Part shown: piece after piece, positions 5,913 to 11,376 of the stretch | Position numbering within the stretch: position 1 is the first letter of the stretch | How the letters are laid out: every line of letters starts with the position of its first letter | Assembly: GCA_030697445.1 (NCBI GenBank) | Contig: JAUYPY010000032.1 | Span: 1 to 11,376, forward strand | Origin: a bacterium | GTDB taxonomy: Bacteria; Patescibacteriota; Minisyncoccia; Phycocordibacterales; UBA10002 | Reading direction: 5' to 3' | Length of the DNA: 11,376 nucleotides | Position numbers and translations under genes: made by a program | Notes under the pieces: generated by a model | Seen by the model: the letters and a program-made list of their open reading frames with translations, nothing else | Told to the model about the DNA's origin: nothing | Database searches by the model: none

Positions 5913-6356
5913 ATGGCCAAGCCCAAACAAACCTATGTAAAAAAAGTGCTGACCTTTTATTTCACGCCGCTCTGGCGCACCTTTTTCACCGCGCTCTATT
6001 TCCTCTTTTTCGGCTACTTCGTGCTCTACTTTTCCGACTACATCCTGCTCGGTTTACGCTTTCTATATTATACCTTCAACTTACCAACTATCGCCCTCAC
6101 GCTTGACTACCTTTTCTGGGGTGCGTCGTTTATCGTGATGCTCGTTATCCCTTTTTCCATTTCACTCTATGCGATTTTTATTCCGTTTGAACTGATGAAG
6201 AAACTGGACTGGACGCGGAATCAAAAAATTGCCGTGGCGTTCCTTGTCGCGCTCGCCACGATTGATATCGTGGTTGCATCCGACATCATCGTCCGCATTA
6301 TTGAAAAGCAACCACCCATCGTCCGCTTTTTGCAGGAGATTGAGTTGGTGAAATAA
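5913..6356 (+). CDS. Small integral membrane protein, function unknown
   Basis: I do not recognise this 147-aa protein. It begins with a basic stretch (MAKPKQTYVKK), then long hydrophobic segments at about 22-47, 60-92 and 104-125, which suggests three or four membrane helices. Between the last two lies a charged cytoplasmic-type loop, MKKLDWTRNQK; the C-terminus is hydrophilic. By the positive-inside rule the N-terminus is probably inside. There is no catalytic motif. ATG at 5913 is preferred over an in-frame GTG at 5904, which lies inside the upstream hairpin. The exonuclease gene begins 19 nt after its stop and its promoter overlaps the 3' end here. Confidence 0.72.
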   Translation: MAKPKQTYVKKVLTFYFTPLWRTFFTALYFLFFGYFVLYFSDYILLGLRFLYYTFNLPTIALTLDYLFWGASFIVMLVIPFSISLYAIFIPFELMKKLDWTRNQKIAVAFLVALATIDIVVASDIIVRIIEKQPPIVRFLQEIELVK

Positions 6357-6368
6357 ATAGCGTACAAT
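6340..6368 (+). promoter_or_regulatory. Leaderless promoter of the exonuclease gene
   Basis: TTGAGT (6340-6345), a 17-bp spacer and TACAAT (6363-6368) predict a start at about 6375, at the ATG at 6376. It overlaps the end of the preceding gene. Confidence 0.55.
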
Positions 6369-6389
6369 TTTGCGTATGCGCAAAATTGT
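6364..6389. promoter_or_regulatory. Perfect 11-bp palindrome with the start codon in its loop
   Basis: ACAATTTTGCG (6364-6374) and CGCAAAATTGT (6379-6389) surround TATG, which contains the ATG. The left arm overlaps the -10 box. It can act as an operator in DNA, or hide the start codon in a read-through transcript. Confidence 0.55.
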
Positions 6390-6954
6390 GTTTGACATAG
6401 AAACGACGAACGACTTTGCCGAGGTCGGGAGCAGAGAGCCGGCTGCGCTCGAACTGGCGATTGTGTGTATTCACGACTCTGCCGACGACTCATACAAAAG
6501 CTTTCTTAAAAGCGAACTCAAAGCCCTCTGGCCAATATTGGAACGCGCTGATCTTCTCATTGGTTTCAACACCGAGCACTTTGACTTGCCGATTCTTGCG
6601 AAATATTATTCAGGCGACCTATCGCGCATTAAGAGTGTTGACTTGCTCAAAGAAGTTAAAACAGTGCTCGGACGGCGGCTGAAACTGGACACGCTCGCGG
6701 AAGCGACGCTCGGCAAGAAGAAAATTGGGCACGGAATGGAGTCGCTCGTGTGGTGGAAAAAGGGCGAAGTGGAGAAAGTGCGAAAGTATTGCATTGAGGA
6801 TGTAAAAATTACCAAAGAACTCTACGACTACGCGCGTACGCACTGCTTGCTCAAATACCGCGACGGAAAGGAGCTCAAAGATATTGCACTTCCAAACGCC
6901 ACGCAATGGGAAACCTTCACTGCAGGCACCCTCACCCACACCTTGCCGTTTTGA
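6376..6954 (+). CDS. DEDD-type 3'-5' exonuclease (RNase H-like, YprB-type)
   Basis: This 192-aa protein has the three exonuclease motifs in order. ExoI is FDIET (D7, E9), ExoII is GFNTEHFDLPIL (N65, D70) and ExoIII is YCIEDVKIT (Y138, D142), giving a DEDDy active site that holds two metal ions. The RxLKLDTLAEATLG block before ExoIII resembles DNA polymerase proofreading domains and the bacterial RNase_H_2/YprB group. The domain stands alone, without polymerase, so it may act in DNA repair or RNA trimming; substrate cannot be read from sequence. The ATG at 6376 is preferred over the TTG at 6370 because MRKIVFDIET matches the family start and the -10 box leaves no room for a leader. Confidence 0.88.
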   Translation: MRKIVFDIETTNDFAEVGSREPAALELAIVCIHDSADDSYKSFLKSELKALWPILERADLLIGFNTEHFDLPILAKYYSGDLSRIKSVDLLKEVKTVLGRRLKLDTLAEATLGKKKIGHGMESLVWWKKGEVEKVRKYCIEDVKITKELYDYARTHCLLKYRDGKELKDIALPNATQWETFTAGTLTHTLPF

Positions 6955-6979
6955 GTGCGCTGGTTTTTTATAAAGACAG

Positions 6980-7019
6980 CGGTATACTCCGTTATTTTGC
7001 AAAATAACGGAATATACCG
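6980..7019. repeat. 40-bp near-perfect palindrome
   Basis: CGGTATA (6980-6986) and TATACCG (7013-7019) enclose a perfect 22-bp palindrome (6989-7010, arms CCGTTATTTTG and CAAAATAACGG). Of 20 opposed base pairs only C6987/A7012 mismatches; on the minus-strand RNA it becomes a G-U pair. No T-run follows on either side, so it is not a usual terminator. It lies between the exonuclease gene and the dsbA-like promoter. Confidence 0.9.
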
Positions 7020-7037
7020 GAAACAGAGGGCGGGATG

Positions 7038-7066
7038 TTGCCTTGTGGAAACGGTGCGCGTATACT
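7038..7066 (+). promoter_or_regulatory. Promoter of the DsbA-like gene
   Basis: TTGCCT (7038-7043), 17 bp and TATACT (7061-7066) predict a start near 7073 and an A/T-rich leader of about 22 nt without an SD sequence. Confidence 0.55.
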
Positions 7067-7094
7067 GGCAATATTAAAATTAAATTTTTACATC

Positions 7095-7895
7095 ATGGAA
7101 CCAAATCAAAATGCGCAGAATAATTTCTTGACGATTCCGCTCGCGATTGTGGTCGCGGGAATTGTGATAGCTGGCGCGATATTTTTTGGCGGGAGAGGCG
7201 GAGGTATGACAACCAACAATCAACCAACTACTGATACCCAACCTGCGGCAGTTGCGGTCGCGCTTCGGCAAGTGAGCGCGAGCGACCACATCCGCGGCAA
7301 CCCTGACGCAAAAATTACGCTTGTTGAATATTCCGACACCGAGTGCCCGTTCTGCAAAGCATTCCAAAGTACGATGCAGAAGTTGATGGAAGAATACGGA
7401 AAAGACGGCTCACTCGCGTGGGTGTATCGGCACTTCCCGCTTGACCAACTGCACCCGGTGAAGGCGCGCAAAGAAGCCGAAGCGACGGAGTGCGCGGGAG
7501 AGCTTGGCGGTAATATTGCGTTTTGGTCGTACTTAGACCGCATTTTTGAAATAACACCGTCAAACAACGGGCTGGACCTCGCTGAACTTCCGAAAATCGC
7601 GGCGCTTCTGAAACTTGACGAGAAAAAATTCAATGAGTGTGTGACAAGCGGAAAGTATGCGGAAAAAATTGAGAAGGATTACCAAGACGGCGTTTCCGCT
7701 GGCGCAACCGGTACGCCATTCAGCGTACTCGTATTGAAAAAAGCGGTTACGAAAACACAAGAAGCCGCTCTCGCACCCTTAATTGCGCAATTCCGCGGAG
7801 GTGTCGCACTTTCGTCCGACAAAACAAAAATGACTATAAACGGCGCACTCCCCTACAATGCCGTAAAGATGATTCTTGATGTAATATTAAAATAG
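7095..7895 (+). CDS. Membrane-anchored DsbA-like thiol oxidoreductase
   Basis: This 266-aa protein has one transmembrane helix (about 12-33), a Thr/Gln/Pro-rich linker (38-55) and a thioredoxin-fold DsbA-like domain. The active site is CPFC (84-87) after LVEYSDTE, and the cis-proline loop is GTPF (P208). The sequence YRHFPLDQLHPVKARKEAEATECAGELG is typical of the DsbA/BdbD branch fused to an anchor. C133 and C182 form a likely second cysteine pair, as in Gram-positive and CPR relatives. It probably forms or isomerises disulfides in secreted proteins. No electron partner such as DsbB or VKOR is in the window. ATG at 7095 is chosen because the upstream extension to 7035 is not signal-like and covers the promoter. 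Confidence 0.9.
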   Translation: MEPNQNAQNNFLTIPLAIVVAGIVIAGAIFFGGRGGGMTTNNQPTTDTQPAAVAVALRQVSASDHIRGNPDAKITLVEYSDTECPFCKAFQSTMQKLMEEYGKDGSLAWVYRHFPLDQLHPVKARKEAEATECAGELGGNIAFWSYLDRIFEITPSNNGLDLAELPKIAALLKLDEKKFNECVTSGKYAEKIEKDYQDGVSAGATGTPFSVLVLKKAVTKTQEAALAPLIAQFRGGVALSSDKTKMTINGALPYNAVKMILDVILK

Positions 7896-7927
7896 AAAAA
7901 GAAAACACCCCAAGCAAGCTTGAGGTG
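7896..7927 (-). terminator. Terminator of the structured RNA
   Basis: On the minus strand CACCTCAAGC, loop TT and GCTTGGGGTG form a 10-bp stem with one G-U, followed by TTTTCTTTTTC. In the plus direction the stem has a mismatch and no adjacent T-run, so it is not a good terminator for the DsbA-like gene. Confidence 0.88.
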
Positions 7928-8158
7928 GTGATAAGTTTTTCGTCGTTCATCTTGGACGCTTTTTTTCTGAAACCGTCGTTCCAGAAAGAGCAGTTTTTCG
8001 TCCATCTCTGGATCCAGCAGTGCTCAGGCTTGGCTCGATGCTTGGGATTGAGCTTTTCGCTCTTGCAAATCAACCCACGCAACTTTGCAAGAACTATCGC
8101 TGCAATTTTTGTTGCTTTCGCAACGCGCCAAGGTAATCCGCGAAACGACCACCCTGAC
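7896..8158 (-). ncRNA. Orphan structured noncoding RNA, about 263 nt
   Basis: A strong promoter and a terminator on the minus strand bracket about 263 nt with no credible reading frame. Helices include a GAAA-capped GUUGC/GCAAC hairpin (8111-8124), an 11-bp stem 8084-8094 with 8059-8069, and a 10-bp stem with GACG loop (7964-7987). The 14-nt loop 8070-8083 can pair with 8039-8051, forming a possible pseudoknot. The 5' end (8148-8155) can pair with 7923-7929 near the 3' end. Three helices (7906-7927, 7964-7987, 8059-8094) each contain one pair that is G-U only on the minus strand and A/C mismatch on the plus strand. I could not match it to RNase P, tmRNA, SRP or 6S RNA. The 5' end is predicted from promoter spacing. 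Confidence 0.72.
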
Positions 8159-8164
8159 ACGAAG

Positions 8165-8192
8165 AGTATAGCATACCAACAAAACCTGTCAA
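8165..8192 (-). promoter_or_regulatory. Near-consensus promoter of the structured RNA
   Basis: On the minus strand a perfect TTGACA (8192-8187), 16 bp and TATACT (8170-8165) with an extended -10 TGC before it. It is the strongest promoter in the window and predicts a start near 8158. Confidence 0.88.
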
Positions 8193-8220
8193 GCGTTTTT
8201 GCGCTTTCTTTTTGTGGATA

Positions 8221-8254
8221 GTCAAAATATGGCTCTATAGAGCCATACTTTGAC
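8221..8254 (-). terminator. Hairpin at the 3' end of the helicase gene
   Basis: In minus-strand RNA, 8254-8240 and 8235-8221 form a 15-bp stem (one G-U) with loop UAUA. The stop codon TAG (8237-8235) runs from the loop into the stem. No U-tract follows, so it may protect the 3' end or end transcription in another way. Confidence 0.5.
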
Positions 8255-11156
8255 CCAATCGACACCAATCACAATCTTTCTCGCCGCAGCCGTTTTGGAG
8301 AAAGGAAAGGTTCAGAATCTGCGAGGCGACTTCTGTTATTTGTGTTTTAAGCGCACGCACTTCCCCATCGGTTATTCCAAACTCCTCGTGGCGGTAGGAG
8401 CCGCTTTTTTCCGGCTTGATAAAATCAATCGCGCCGCGCGACATGTTCCACCCGCGTTTTTTGTATTCATCCAAAAGCAATTTGTAAAATACGAGCTGGC
8501 GGTAATAATTGCCGTCGCTATTTTTTGTTTTTCCTAAAAGTTCATTACGCGTTCGTGGCTTCCCTGTTTTGTAATCAACAACAGCAACACTGCCATTAGA
8601 AAGCATTTCTACTTTGTCTAAATTGCCCGTCAGTTCAAGTTTTTTGTCTCCAACTGGAAGAAAGACGCCGGCGACGCGATATTCGTTCCACGATGTGCGT
8701 GGAAACTTTTGTGATGCGAGGTACCCTTTCAATTCTTTTTTTCCTTCAGCGAGATACGCCTTGAAATCGCGTTCCGCAAGATGCGTGCGTCGGAGCGCGT
8801 TTTCAAAAGTCCTAAAGATTTCGGCAAACGATTTGTCGGCATCGCGCGAGCGAGCGGCGAAGTGCGCCGCGAGCGCCGCATGTATCGCCTGCCCATAAAG
8901 TTCCGCGCCGCTTTGCGCGCGCGGCAGGCGCACGAGATTTAAGAAAAAATATTGAAGCGGACATTTTAGAAAGTTATTCAAGTGCGTTACTGCAAATCCT
9001 TGACTTAAAAACAGCGCGTTCAGATACTCTCTGTCTTGCAAAACTTTTATTCGGGAAGTTCCTCTCGGAACACGAAAATCTTTTGCTAAAGATTTTCTCT
9101 GTCCGGCGCCGTCGCGCCTCCCAAGTTTCCGCTCGGCACTTCCACTCAACAAGTTTTGCAGTAGTATATGTTCGCAATTTTTTTCCTCCATCTCAAAAAT
9201 AAAACGGCTGGGCAGAAGCGCGCGGCCGTCGGCGCTTTTTGAATGCCAGCTTACCGACACTTCCTTGCGGGCGCGTGTGAGCGCAACATAAAACAAGCGC
9301 CGTTCATCGTGCGTATCGTTTTCGTTCGCTTCGTTACCGTATATAGGTAAATCAAACAACGCGCGGCTGCGCTTCCCTCCCCATTTTCCGTCTTGAGCAA
9401 AAGCAATAAACACATAATCAAACTCCAATCCTTTTGCCTTGTGCGCCGTGCATACGACAACTCCATCTGGCGCTTCCGCCGAGGATATTACGCCGACGCC
9501 GTGCGCCTCCGCCCGTTCCAAGCGCGCGAGAAAATCGGCGAGTTTCGCGCGCTTGTCGCGCTCCGCGAGGCGCTTCGCGCTCTCAAGAAACGCTGCAAAG
9601 TGCGCGAGCGCCTCGGGCGCATTGTGCCGCCCGAGCGCGCTTTCCAAGAATCCGGACTCATGCGCAATGCGCTCAACGCTTTCCACAAGCGGCTCGTTGT
9701 GTGCAACCGCCTGCCAAGCAAAAATCTTTTTCTGAAACGCCGTCAGTTCTTTCCCGTATTTTACGATGCGGCGAATAAGCAAACCCTCGTCACGCGTACG
9801 CACGGCATCCATTACCGAAAGCAAGGGTAATTTTAAAAAATCATAAAACAAAACAGGGGCGAGAGACGCGTCGTCGGCAGGATTCAAAATCGCGGCAAAC
9901 AGTTTGCGGAGCGCATCAATCCGCACCGATTGAAGCGCGTCTGTATTCCCGCGCCGCGCTGCGGCGACGCCGTGCGCGCGAAGCGCGCGCTCCACCTTCT
10001 CCGCATCTTTGTTCTCGCGCACAAGCACCGCAATCTCCCGCGGTACAGCGCCGTTTTTGATAAGTTTTCCAATTTCGTCTGCCATCCACAGAAGCTCGTC
10101 TGTTTCACTCTGCGTTTCAACGACGCGAATTGCGAGCGGCGCGTGCGAAGCACGCGCCGCGAGTTTCGGATGAGGATGACTTCCCATCATTGCGGACTTT
10201 TCCATAAGCGAATGCGCGGCAGAAAGCACGGTGGGTTGTGAGCGATAATTATCGGTAAGTGCAATAACGCGCGCGCTCGGAAACCGCTTTTTGAAATACG
10301 CGAAGTTCTCAAGCGATGCCCCTTGGAAACGGAAAATCGCCTGCTTCTCGTCGCCGACGATGAAAAGATTCGGCGCCGTGTCGTAATCGCACAAGAGTTC
10401 AAGCAAGCGGTTTTGACTCCGATTCGCGTCTTGATGTTCATCGGCAAGTACAAACTGATGCTCCTCTTGCAAGCGCAATTTAAAATCGGGGTTTTGCTCC
10501 AACGCGTGCACGGCTTCTATTATCATATCTTCAAAATCGTACAGGCGGCGCTTCACCAGTTCTTTTTCGTACGCGCGGTAAAGCTTTGCGAGCTCGCGGC
10601 TTCTTTTCCACTTGTCGCTTTTTGTATCCGCGCTTCGCGCCAACAATTTCACAAACTCCGTCGGTGACACATTTTCGCGCTTCAATTGCTTGATCGCATC
10701 AATCACGGGCAACACATAATACGCAGGCGAATTTTTCGGACGCAAAAGCGAAGAGTGTGTTCGGTTAATCAAGGTCTCCACAATATGTATCTGCTCCAAA
10801 TTCTCCATATGTTCGGCGCCAACGATGCGCGAGAACTCTTCCGGATAGCGCTTAATCAAATCGTTCGCGAAACTATGAAAGGTATGCATCCGCACTTCGT
10901 ACGCGCGCGGCCCGATGATTTCCAGAAGTTTTTTCCGCATTGCGGACACCCCCGCTTCCGTAAACGAGAGCGCCAAAATAGCGTCCGCAGGCGTGTCGGT
11001 TCGCTTCAAGATATTCGCAATGCGCAAGGTAAGGATGGAAGTTTTTCCCGTCCCTGGACCAGCAACAACCATCACGGGCCCTTGGATCGCATCCACCACC
11101 TCGCGCTGTGCTTTGTTTAGTTTTTTGTAGAGGTCGTTAAATACTGTATCTGACAT
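8235..11156 (-). CDS. UvrD/Rep-type helicase fused to a RecB-like PD-(D/E)XK nuclease
   Basis: This 973-aa protein is a superfamily 1A helicase followed by a nuclease. The Walker A is GPGTGKT (33-39), motif II DEHQD (239-243), then VGDEKQAIFRFQGA, the TDNYRSQP block, TAHKAKGLEFDYVFI and RRLFYVALTRARKEV. The nuclease begins near 720 with a GQAIHAALAAHF helix (H759), D847 in GNLDKVE and DYK (861-863). C732 together with C957, C962 and C965 could hold an iron-sulfur cluster, as in AddB and related nucleases, though the C-x4-C-x2-C spacing differs. It probably unwinds and resects DNA ends in repair, an AddAB/AdnAB-like role in one chain. ATG at 11156 (MSDTVFND) is preferred; the frame extends 36 codons upstream through the promoter region. 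No SD precedes it. Confidence 0.93.
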   Translation of the reverse strand: MSDTVFNDLYKKLNKAQREVVDAIQGPVMVVAGPGTGKTSILTLRIANILKRTDTPADAILALSFTEAGVSAMRKKLLEIIGPRAYEVRMHTFHSFANDLIKRYPEEFSRIVGAEHMENLEQIHIVETLINRTHSSLLRPKNSPAYYVLPVIDAIKQLKRENVSPTEFVKLLARSADTKSDKWKRSRELAKLYRAYEKELVKRRLYDFEDMIIEAVHALEQNPDFKLRLQEEHQFVLADEHQDANRSQNRLLELLCDYDTAPNLFIVGDEKQAIFRFQGASLENFAYFKKRFPSARVIALTDNYRSQPTVLSAAHSLMEKSAMMGSHPHPKLAARASHAPLAIRVVETQSETDELLWMADEIGKLIKNGAVPREIAVLVRENKDAEKVERALRAHGVAAARRGNTDALQSVRIDALRKLFAAILNPADDASLAPVLFYDFLKLPLLSVMDAVRTRDEGLLIRRIVKYGKELTAFQKKIFAWQAVAHNEPLVESVERIAHESGFLESALGRHNAPEALAHFAAFLESAKRLAERDKRAKLADFLARLERAEAHGVGVISSAEAPDGVVVCTAHKAKGLEFDYVFIAFAQDGKWGGKRSRALFDLPIYGNEANENDTHDERRLFYVALTRARKEVSVSWHSKSADGRALLPSRFIFEMEEKNCEHILLQNLLSGSAERKLGRRDGAGQRKSLAKDFRVPRGTSRIKVLQDREYLNALFLSQGFAVTHLNNFLKCPLQYFFLNLVRLPRAQSGAELYGQAIHAALAAHFAARSRDADKSFAEIFRTFENALRRTHLAERDFKAYLAEGKKELKGYLASQKFPRTSWNEYRVAGVFLPVGDKKLELTGNLDKVEMLSNGSVAVVDYKTGKPRTRNELLGKTKNSDGNYYRQLVFYKLLLDEYKKRGWNMSRGAIDFIKPEKSGSYRHEEFGITDGEVRALKTQITEVASQILNLSFLQNGCGEKDCDWCRLGQSMAL

Positions 11157-11165
11157 ACGGACAGT

Positions 11166-11183
11166 TTTGCACAAACATGCAAA
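11166..11183. promoter_or_regulatory. Inverted repeat in the divergent helicase region
   Basis: TTTGCA (11166-11171) and TGCAAA (11178-11183) with a 6-bp spacer overlap the -35 of the rightward promoter and lie in the leader of the helicase gene. The motif resembles the repeat before typA. Confidence 0.45.
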
Positions 11184-11195
11184 CCCTGCTATAGT
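11167..11195 (+). promoter_or_regulatory. Promoter of the right-edge gene
   Basis: TTGCAC (11167-11172), 17 bp and TATAGT (11190-11195) predict a start near 11202. The -35 hexamer is the same as in the typA promoter. The CTATAG core is symmetric, so it may also supply a -10 for the helicase gene, although no good minus-strand -35 is seen. Confidence 0.55.
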
Positions 11196-11201
11196 GAACG
11201 C

Positions 11202-11262
11202 GCCTGCCCCGCAAGGGGCGCTTATGCACAACCCCCTCGATAAAACCTCGGGGTGAAAAGGC
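11202..11262 (+). promoter_or_regulatory. Structured 5' leader, possible three-way junction
   Basis: GCCT (11202-11205) can pair with AGGC (11259-11262), closing two hairpins: GCCCC-GCAA-GGGGC (11206-11219) and ACCCC/GGGGT (11231-11235 with 11250-11254). Joining segments are 11 and 4 nt. About 30 A/T-rich bases follow before the GTG. It could be a cis-regulatory leader; I match it to no known riboswitch. Confidence 0.4.
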
Positions 11263-11292
11263 AATTATTAGTAATTTTCTATATTTAATTTT

Positions 11293-11376
11293 GTGATTGA
11301 AAAAGCAACGGTTCCCGCGAAAGAAAAGAAGGAAGTGAAAAAAGAAAAGGAGTCCCCTCACGCGAAAATACTTGCC
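11293..11376 (+). CDS. N-terminus of an unrecognised Lys/Glu-rich protein, cut by the window edge
   Basis: A frame opening with GTG at 11293 stays open for 28 codons to the edge and reads IEKATVPAKEKKEVKKEKES followed by PHAKILA. The charged, disordered start followed by a more hydrophobic segment is common in CPR ribosomal and nucleic-acid-binding proteins, but I cannot name it. An in-frame TAA at 11272-11274 limits the start to the GTG or a non-standard codon. There is no SD sequence. A TATATT lies 7 nt upstream, so a near-leaderless message is possible alongside the one from 11202. Confidence 0.5.
   Translation, partial: MIEKATVPAKEKKEVKKEKESPHAKILA

Noticed and set aside
7896..8158. tmRNA, RNase P or SRP RNA identity for the structured RNA
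   Set aside because: No T-arm or CCA end and no ALAA tag with stop for tmRNA (a stretch reading NDEK is in an open frame and looks accidental), no conserved P4 core for RNase P, no GGAA/AGCAG apical loop of SRP RNA.
7834..8268. Open frame of 144 codons on the minus strand across the DsbA-like end and the following gap
   Set aside because: It overlaps the DsbA-like gene, a strong promoter, several RNA helices and a terminator; composition (many Lys, Trp, Ser, no domain) is not protein-like.
11202..11262. Self-cleaving ribozyme
   Set aside because: A CCCGCAAGG string and a three-way arrangement recall small ribozymes, but no hammerhead CUGAUGA core is present and the GCAA is a simple hairpin loop here.
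11157..11264. 36-codon N-terminal extension of the helicase
   Set aside because: It covers the divergent promoter, inverted repeat and leader hairpins, and the helicase family starts just before the Q-motif region as MSDTVFND does.

Overview
The window looks like chromosome from a Candidate Phyla Radiation bacterium (Patescibacteria, Parcubacteria-like). The reasons are short intergenic gaps, many starts without a Shine-Dalgarno sequence, several promoters whose -10 box lies only 6-9 nt before the start codon, and typical gene types: a short HPF, an N-terminally anchored PEBP protein, an anchored DsbA-like protein, a His-rich HTHD/HWHP exported protein, and a UvrD helicase fused to a RecB-like nuclease. 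This is inference; no marker gene fixes the lineage.

Layout, left to right. (1) 46-79: terminator of a plus-strand gene lying off the left edge. (2) 121-1219, minus strand: a probable PEBP-hpf operon. (3) 1339-3156, plus strand: typA/bipA, divergent from PEBP, with an operator-like inverted repeat in the shared promoter region. (4) 3179-3249, minus strand: tRNA-Ala(GGC). (5) 3321-4373: a small-methyltransferase plus ArsR-type regulator pair, AT-rich, bounded by two exact 36-bp direct repeats that each contain an inverted repeat; this looks like an acquired cassette. (6) 4416-5735: a His-rich anchored protein (minus), a PAP2 phosphatase (plus) and an RRM RNA-binding protein (minus); the last two converge on one bidirectional terminator. 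(7) 5913-7895, plus strand: a small membrane protein, a DEDD-type 3'-5' exonuclease and a DsbA-like protein, separated by striking palindromes. (8) 7896-8158, minus strand: an apparently noncoding, strongly structured RNA of about 263 nt with a near-consensus promoter and its own terminator; I could not assign it to a known family. (9) 8235-11156, minus strand: UvrD-type helicase with a C-terminal PD-(D/E)XK nuclease and a Cys cluster. (10) 11190-11376, plus strand: a promoter, a structured leader and the start of a Lys/Glu-rich protein cut by the window edge.

The genes are mostly single housekeeping or envelope functions: translation stress (hpf, typA), extracytoplasmic redox and lipid chemistry (DsbA-like, PAP2, anchored PEBP and His-rich proteins) and nucleic-acid processing (RRM, exonuclease, helicase-nuclease). 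They do not form one pathway. The two most interesting items are the orphan structured RNA and the repeat-bounded methyltransferase/ArsR cassette.
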